Positions 61,329-64,000 of a DNA stretch of 64,000 nt are shown here, one piece after another (positions within the stretch are counted from its first letter, which is position 1; the number at the start of each line of letters is the position of its first letter). The DNA is taken from positions 86,941-150,940 of the forward strand of contig NZ_FNFB01000018.1 in assembly GCF_900100395.1 (NCBI RefSeq). The letters run 5' to 3'. Made by a program: the position numbers and the translations under genes. Origin of the DNA: Nonomuraea maritima. GTDB lineage: Bacteria > Actinomycetota > Actinomycetes > Streptosporangiales > Streptosporangiaceae. The notes beneath the pieces were generated by a model. That model ran no database searches, had not been told where the DNA came from, and saw only the letters and a list, made by a program, of their open reading frames with translations.

Positions 61329-61937
61329 GTGTCTATGGCTGGGCGGCTTGTCGTCCTCGTTTCCGGCTCTGGAACAAACCTACAGGCCCTTCTGGACGCT
61401 TCCGTCGACCCTTCATACGGAGTTCGTGTGGTGGCCGTCGGCGCCGACAGGGACGGGATCGAGGGATTGTCCCGGGCTGCCAGGGCAAACGTCCCGACTT
61501 TTGTTGAAAAGCTGGGTGATTATTCGACGCGGGCCGAATGGGATGAAGTCATCTCGACCCGGATCGCCGCGTACGAACCCGACCTCGTGGTGTCGGCGGG
61601 ATTCATGAAGATTCTCGGCAAACCCACGCTCGACGCCTTTCCCGTGCTGAACACCCACCCGGCGCTGCTGCCGTCCTTTCCCGGGGCCCACGGCGTGCGC
61701 GACGCGCTGGCCCACGGGGCGAAGGTGACCGGCTGCACGGTGATGCTGGCGGACGAAGGCGTCGACACCGGGCCGATCGTGGCCCAGGAAGCCGTGCCGG
61801 TGCTTCCGGATGACGACGAGGCGACGTTGCACGAGCGCATCAAGGCGGTCGAACGCCGTCTGCTCGTCGACGTCGTCGGCCGGATGGTCCGAGAGGGCTG
61901 GACGGTCAGCGGACGTACGGTCCGCATTGGTAAGTGA
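61329..61937 (+). CDS. purN: Phosphoribosylglycinamide formyltransferase
   Basis: This 202-residue enzyme has LVSGSGTNLQALLDA, then NTHPALLPSFPGAHGVRDAL with the catalytic Asn-His region, and the folate-site DEGVDTGPIV. It catalyses the third step of purine synthesis using 10-formyl-tetrahydrofolate. I prefer the GTG at 61329, seven bases after GGAGA. The ATG two codons later is less well placed. purH follows by 18 bases. Confidence 0.96.
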   Translation: MSMAGRLVVLVSGSGTNLQALLDASVDPSYGVRVVAVGADRDGIEGLSRAARANVPTFVEKLGDYSTRAEWDEVISTRIAAYEPDLVVSAGFMKILGKPTLDAFPVLNTHPALLPSFPGAHGVRDALAHGAKVTGCTVMLADEGVDTGPIVAQEAVPVLPDDDEATLHERIKAVERRLLVDVVGRMVREGWTVSGRTVRIGK

Positions 61938-61955
61938 CACAGGAGGGGAATCCAC

Positions 61956-63497
61956 GTGACTCGCATCGCCATCCGGCGCGCGTTGATCGCTGTATATGAC
62001 AAGTCCGGGCTCGAAGAGCTGGCTCGTGCCCTTGACGGCGCCGGGGTGGAGATCGTCTCGACCGGCGGCACGGCCGCCGCGATCTCGTCGTACGGGATCC
62101 CGGTGACCAAGGTCGAGCAGCTCACCGGTTTTCCCGAGTGCCTCGACGGGCGGGTCAAGACGCTGCACCCGCGGGTGCACGCCGGGCTGCTGGCCGACGT
62201 CACCAAGCCGCACCACGTCGCCCAGCTCGAAGAGCTCGAGATCGACCCGTTCCAGCTCGTGGTGGTCAACCTCTACCCGTTCCAGCAGACGGTGGCCTCC
62301 GGCGCGTCCGAGGCCGAGTGCGTCGAGCAGATCGACATCGGCGGCCCGGCCATGATCCGCGGCGCGGCGAAGAACCACAGCACCTGCGCCGTCGTGGTCG
62401 ACCCCGGCTCGTACGGCGACGTGCTCGACGCGATCTCCGCGGGCGGCTTCACGCTGGCCGAGCGCAAGCGGCTCGCGGGCGTCGCGTACGCGCACACCGC
62501 CGCCTACGACGTGGCCGTGGCCAACTGGTTCGCCGGTCTCGACGAGACCGAAGAGGCGTTCCCCGACTTCGCCGGGTTCGCGTACGAGCGCAAGGCGACC
62601 CTGCGCTACGGCGAGAACCCGCACCAGCGGGCAGCCCTCTACACGGCGGGCCCCGGTGGGCTCGCCGGCGCAGAGCAGCTGCACGGCAAGGAGATGTCGT
62701 ACAACAACTACCTCGACTCCGACGCCGCGTGGCGGGCCGCATGGGACTTCTCCGAGCCGTGCGTGGCGATCATCAAGCACCAGAACCCGTGCGGCATCGC
62801 GATCGGCGCCGACGTGGCCGACGCGCACCGTAAGGCGCACGCGTGCGACCCGGTGTCGGCGTACGGCGGCGTGATCGCCGTCAACCGCGAGGTCACCGGC
62901 GAGCTGGCGCGGCAGATCGCCGAGGTGTTCACCGAGGTCGTCGTCGCCCCCGGCTTCGACGCCGAGGCGCTGGAGATCCTGCGCGGCAAGAAGAACCTGC
63001 GCCTGCTGCTCTGCCCCGAGGGCCCGTCGGAGCCGACCGAGTTCCGCAAGATCAGTGGTGGCCTGCTCGTCCAGACCGTCGACCGCGTCGACGCGTCCGG
63101 CGACTCGTCGGCGCAGTGGGAGCTCAAGACGGGCGAGCCCGCCTCGCCCGAGGTGCTGGCCGACCTCGAGTTCGCCTGGCGGGCCGGCCGCTCGGTGAAG
63201 TCGAACGCCATCCTGCTCGCCGCCGGCGGCGCGACGGTGGGCGTCGGCATGGGCCAGGTCAACCGGGTCGACTCCTGCCGCCTGGCCGTGGCCAGGGCGG
63301 GGGAGCGGGTGTCGGGCGCGGTCGCCGCCTCCGACGCGTTCTTCCCGTTCCCCGACGGGCTTGAGGTGCTCGCCGAGGCCGGCGTGCGCGCGATCGTGGA
63401 GCCGGGCGGCTCGGTGCGGGACGACCTCGTCATCGAGGCCGCCCAGAAGGCCGGCATCACGCTCTACTTCACCGGCACCCGCCACTTCTTCCACTGA
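61956..63497 (+). CDS. purH: Bifunctional AICAR formyltransferase / IMP cyclohydrolase
   Basis: This 513-residue enzyme has the N-terminal cyclohydrolase with KTLHPRVHAGLL and the C-terminal formyltransferase with RKATLRYGENPHQRA, IKHQNPCG and AGGATVGVGMGQ. It performs the last two steps to IMP. The GTG at 61956 has GGAGGGG upstream. Two tandem terminators follow the stop. Confidence 0.97.
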   Translation: MTRIAIRRALIAVYDKSGLEELARALDGAGVEIVSTGGTAAAISSYGIPVTKVEQLTGFPECLDGRVKTLHPRVHAGLLADVTKPHHVAQLEELEIDPFQLVVVNLYPFQQTVASGASEAECVEQIDIGGPAMIRGAAKNHSTCAVVVDPGSYGDVLDAISAGGFTLAERKRLAGVAYAHTAAYDVAVANWFAGLDETEEAFPDFAGFAYERKATLRYGENPHQRAALYTAGPGGLAGAEQLHGKEMSYNNYLDSDAAWRAAWDFSEPCVAIIKHQNPCGIAIGADVADAHRKAHACDPVSAYGGVIAVNREVTGELARQIAEVFTEVVVAPGFDAEALEILRGKKNLRLLLCPEGPSEPTEFRKISGGLLVQTVDRVDASGDSSAQWELKTGEPASPEVLADLEFAWRAGRSVKSNAILLAAGGATVGVGMGQVNRVDSCRLAVARAGERVSGAVAASDAFFPFPDGLEVLAEAGVRAIVEPGGSVRDDLVIEAAQKAGITLYFTGTRHFFH

Positions 63498-63506
63498 CGA
63501 CCGACC

Positions 63507-63540
63507 CCGGCGGGCCTCATCGGGGCCTGCCGGTCCTTTT
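63507..63540 (+). terminator. First terminator after purH
   Basis: The stem CCGGCGGGCC / GGCCTGCCGG (one G-U pair) with a TCATCGG loop is followed by TCCTTTT. It begins ten bases after the purH stop. Confidence 0.85.
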
Positions 63541-63551
63541 GCGGTGCAGTT

Positions 63552-63586
63552 GGGCGGGCCTCTTACGGGGCCCGCCCGGTCCTTTT
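63552..63586 (+). terminator. Second terminator after purH
   Basis: The perfect 9-bp stem GGGCGGGCC / GGCCCGCCC with an eight-base loop is followed by GGTCCTTTT. It is a similar sequence to the first terminator, 45 bases downstream. Confidence 0.82.
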
Positions 63587-63658
63587 CAGGGAGGAAAGCC
63601 CGGCAGGCCCGCCGGGTCGCCCCTCCGGCGTGCATCGCGGGATTCGGCCTCGCCGCTA

Positions 63659-64000
63659 GAGAGTGTCTGACAAACGATCTACATGCACTGTTGAATGTCG
63701 GTCGTGGTGCGACGTGGTGAGCTGACGGACAAGGCGTGGGCACGTATCGAGCCGCTGCTGCCGGCGATGGACGGCCGGGGCCGTCCTTGGCGTGATCACC
63801 GGCAGGTGATCGACGGCATTTTGTGGCGGTTGCGGACCGGCGCGCCGTGGCGGGACATTCCCGAGCGGTACGGGCCCTGGCAGACCTGCTACGAGCGGTT
63901 CAAACGCTGGGAACAGGACGGCACCTGGGCGCGGCTGCTGGAGGAGATGCAGGTCAAGGACGACTCGATCGGCCAGGTCGAGTTCACCGTCAGCATCGAC
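63659..64000 (+). mobile_element. Left end of an IS5-family insertion sequence
   Basis: The left terminal sequence GAGAGTGTCTGACAAACG begins at about 63659, just after CTA, and a transposase frame starts 36 bases later. The right end is outside the window. It is inserted about 70 bases after the purH terminators, away from any gene. Confidence 0.8.
63695..64000 (+). CDS. IS5-family transposase, N-terminal part, cut by window edge
   Basis: The frame from the ATG at 63695 is open to the last base (102 codons). It reads RRGELTDKAWARIEPLLP, then RQVIDGILWRLRTGAPWRDI and YGPWQTCYERFKRWEQDGTW, the DUF4096 N-terminal domain of IS5-group transposases. The DDE catalytic domain begins near the edge (VSID). 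The frame is intact so far, so the element may be functional. Confidence 0.9.
   Translation, partial: MSVVVRRGELTDKAWARIEPLLPAMDGRGRPWRDHRQVIDGILWRLRTGAPWRDIPERYGPWQTCYERFKRWEQDGTWARLLEEMQVKDDSIGQVEFTVSID

Overview
The window is high-G+C DNA with actinomycete gene content: a WhiB-family regulator, a LiaF/PspC-type envelope stress system, sucC-sucD followed by a large membrane protein and purN-purH, and tightly packed operons with ATGA/GTGA start-stop overlaps. The mix of genes fits a filamentous actinomycete, perhaps Streptosporangiales (inference only; no rRNA is present). No tRNA, rRNA or CRISPR array was seen.

Layout. (1) 1-2626: a PP2C phosphatase (cut by the window edge), a CHASE3 histidine kinase and an Rcp1-like response regulator form one operon. 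(2) 2623-8128, minus strand: a polytopic membrane protein, a secreted polysaccharide deacetylase, a glycosyltransferase/methyltransferase pair, and a DUF1801/flavin-nucleotide-binding pair. (3) 8326-36495: a cell-surface glycopolymer island of about 28 kb. It holds a minus-strand operon (acyl carrier protein, short-chain dehydrogenase, AMP-forming ligase, LuxE-like synthetase, LuxC-like reductase, GT-C-like membrane protein), a plus-strand operon (unrecognised transferase-like protein, methyltransferase-like coiled-coil protein, GT2), and all six enzyme types for CMP-pseudaminic acid (PseB, C, F, G, I, H). It also holds a second GT2, a CDP-alcohol phosphatidyltransferase, a PAPS sulfotransferase, a GT4 and a GT2-TagF fusion. 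Two regulatory genes, a GAF/AAA/Fis activator and an orphan histidine kinase, sit between the convergent pse operons and look like an insertion.

(4) 36588-41034: coxS-coxL-coxM-coxG for a form II molybdenum hydroxylase. (5) 41104-44830: a small two-helix protein and a PspC/toastrack protein, divergent from a PspC-fused histidine kinase and its NarL-type regulator. (6) 44958-55174: envelope and housekeeping genes: L,D-transpeptidase, MarR remnant, PcrA helicase, LmbE deacetylase, GH19 chitinase, CPBP protease, WhiB, zinc metallopeptidase, GCS2 ligase and an LppX-like secreted protein. Several degenerate tandem repeats lie in the intergenic DNA. (7) 55915-63497: sucCD, a DUF6350-like membrane protein, a secreted phosphoesterase, a small membrane protein, purN and purH. 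(8) 63659-64000: the left end of an IS5-family element.

How the genes fit together (inference). The island looks able to make CMP-pseudaminic acid and build it into a phosphodiester-linked, possibly sulfated and acyl-modified wall polymer. The ACP/ligase/LuxE/LuxC set would supply an unusual acyl or aldehyde modification. There are no luciferase or flagellar genes, so neither bioluminescence nor flagellin glycosylation explains it.
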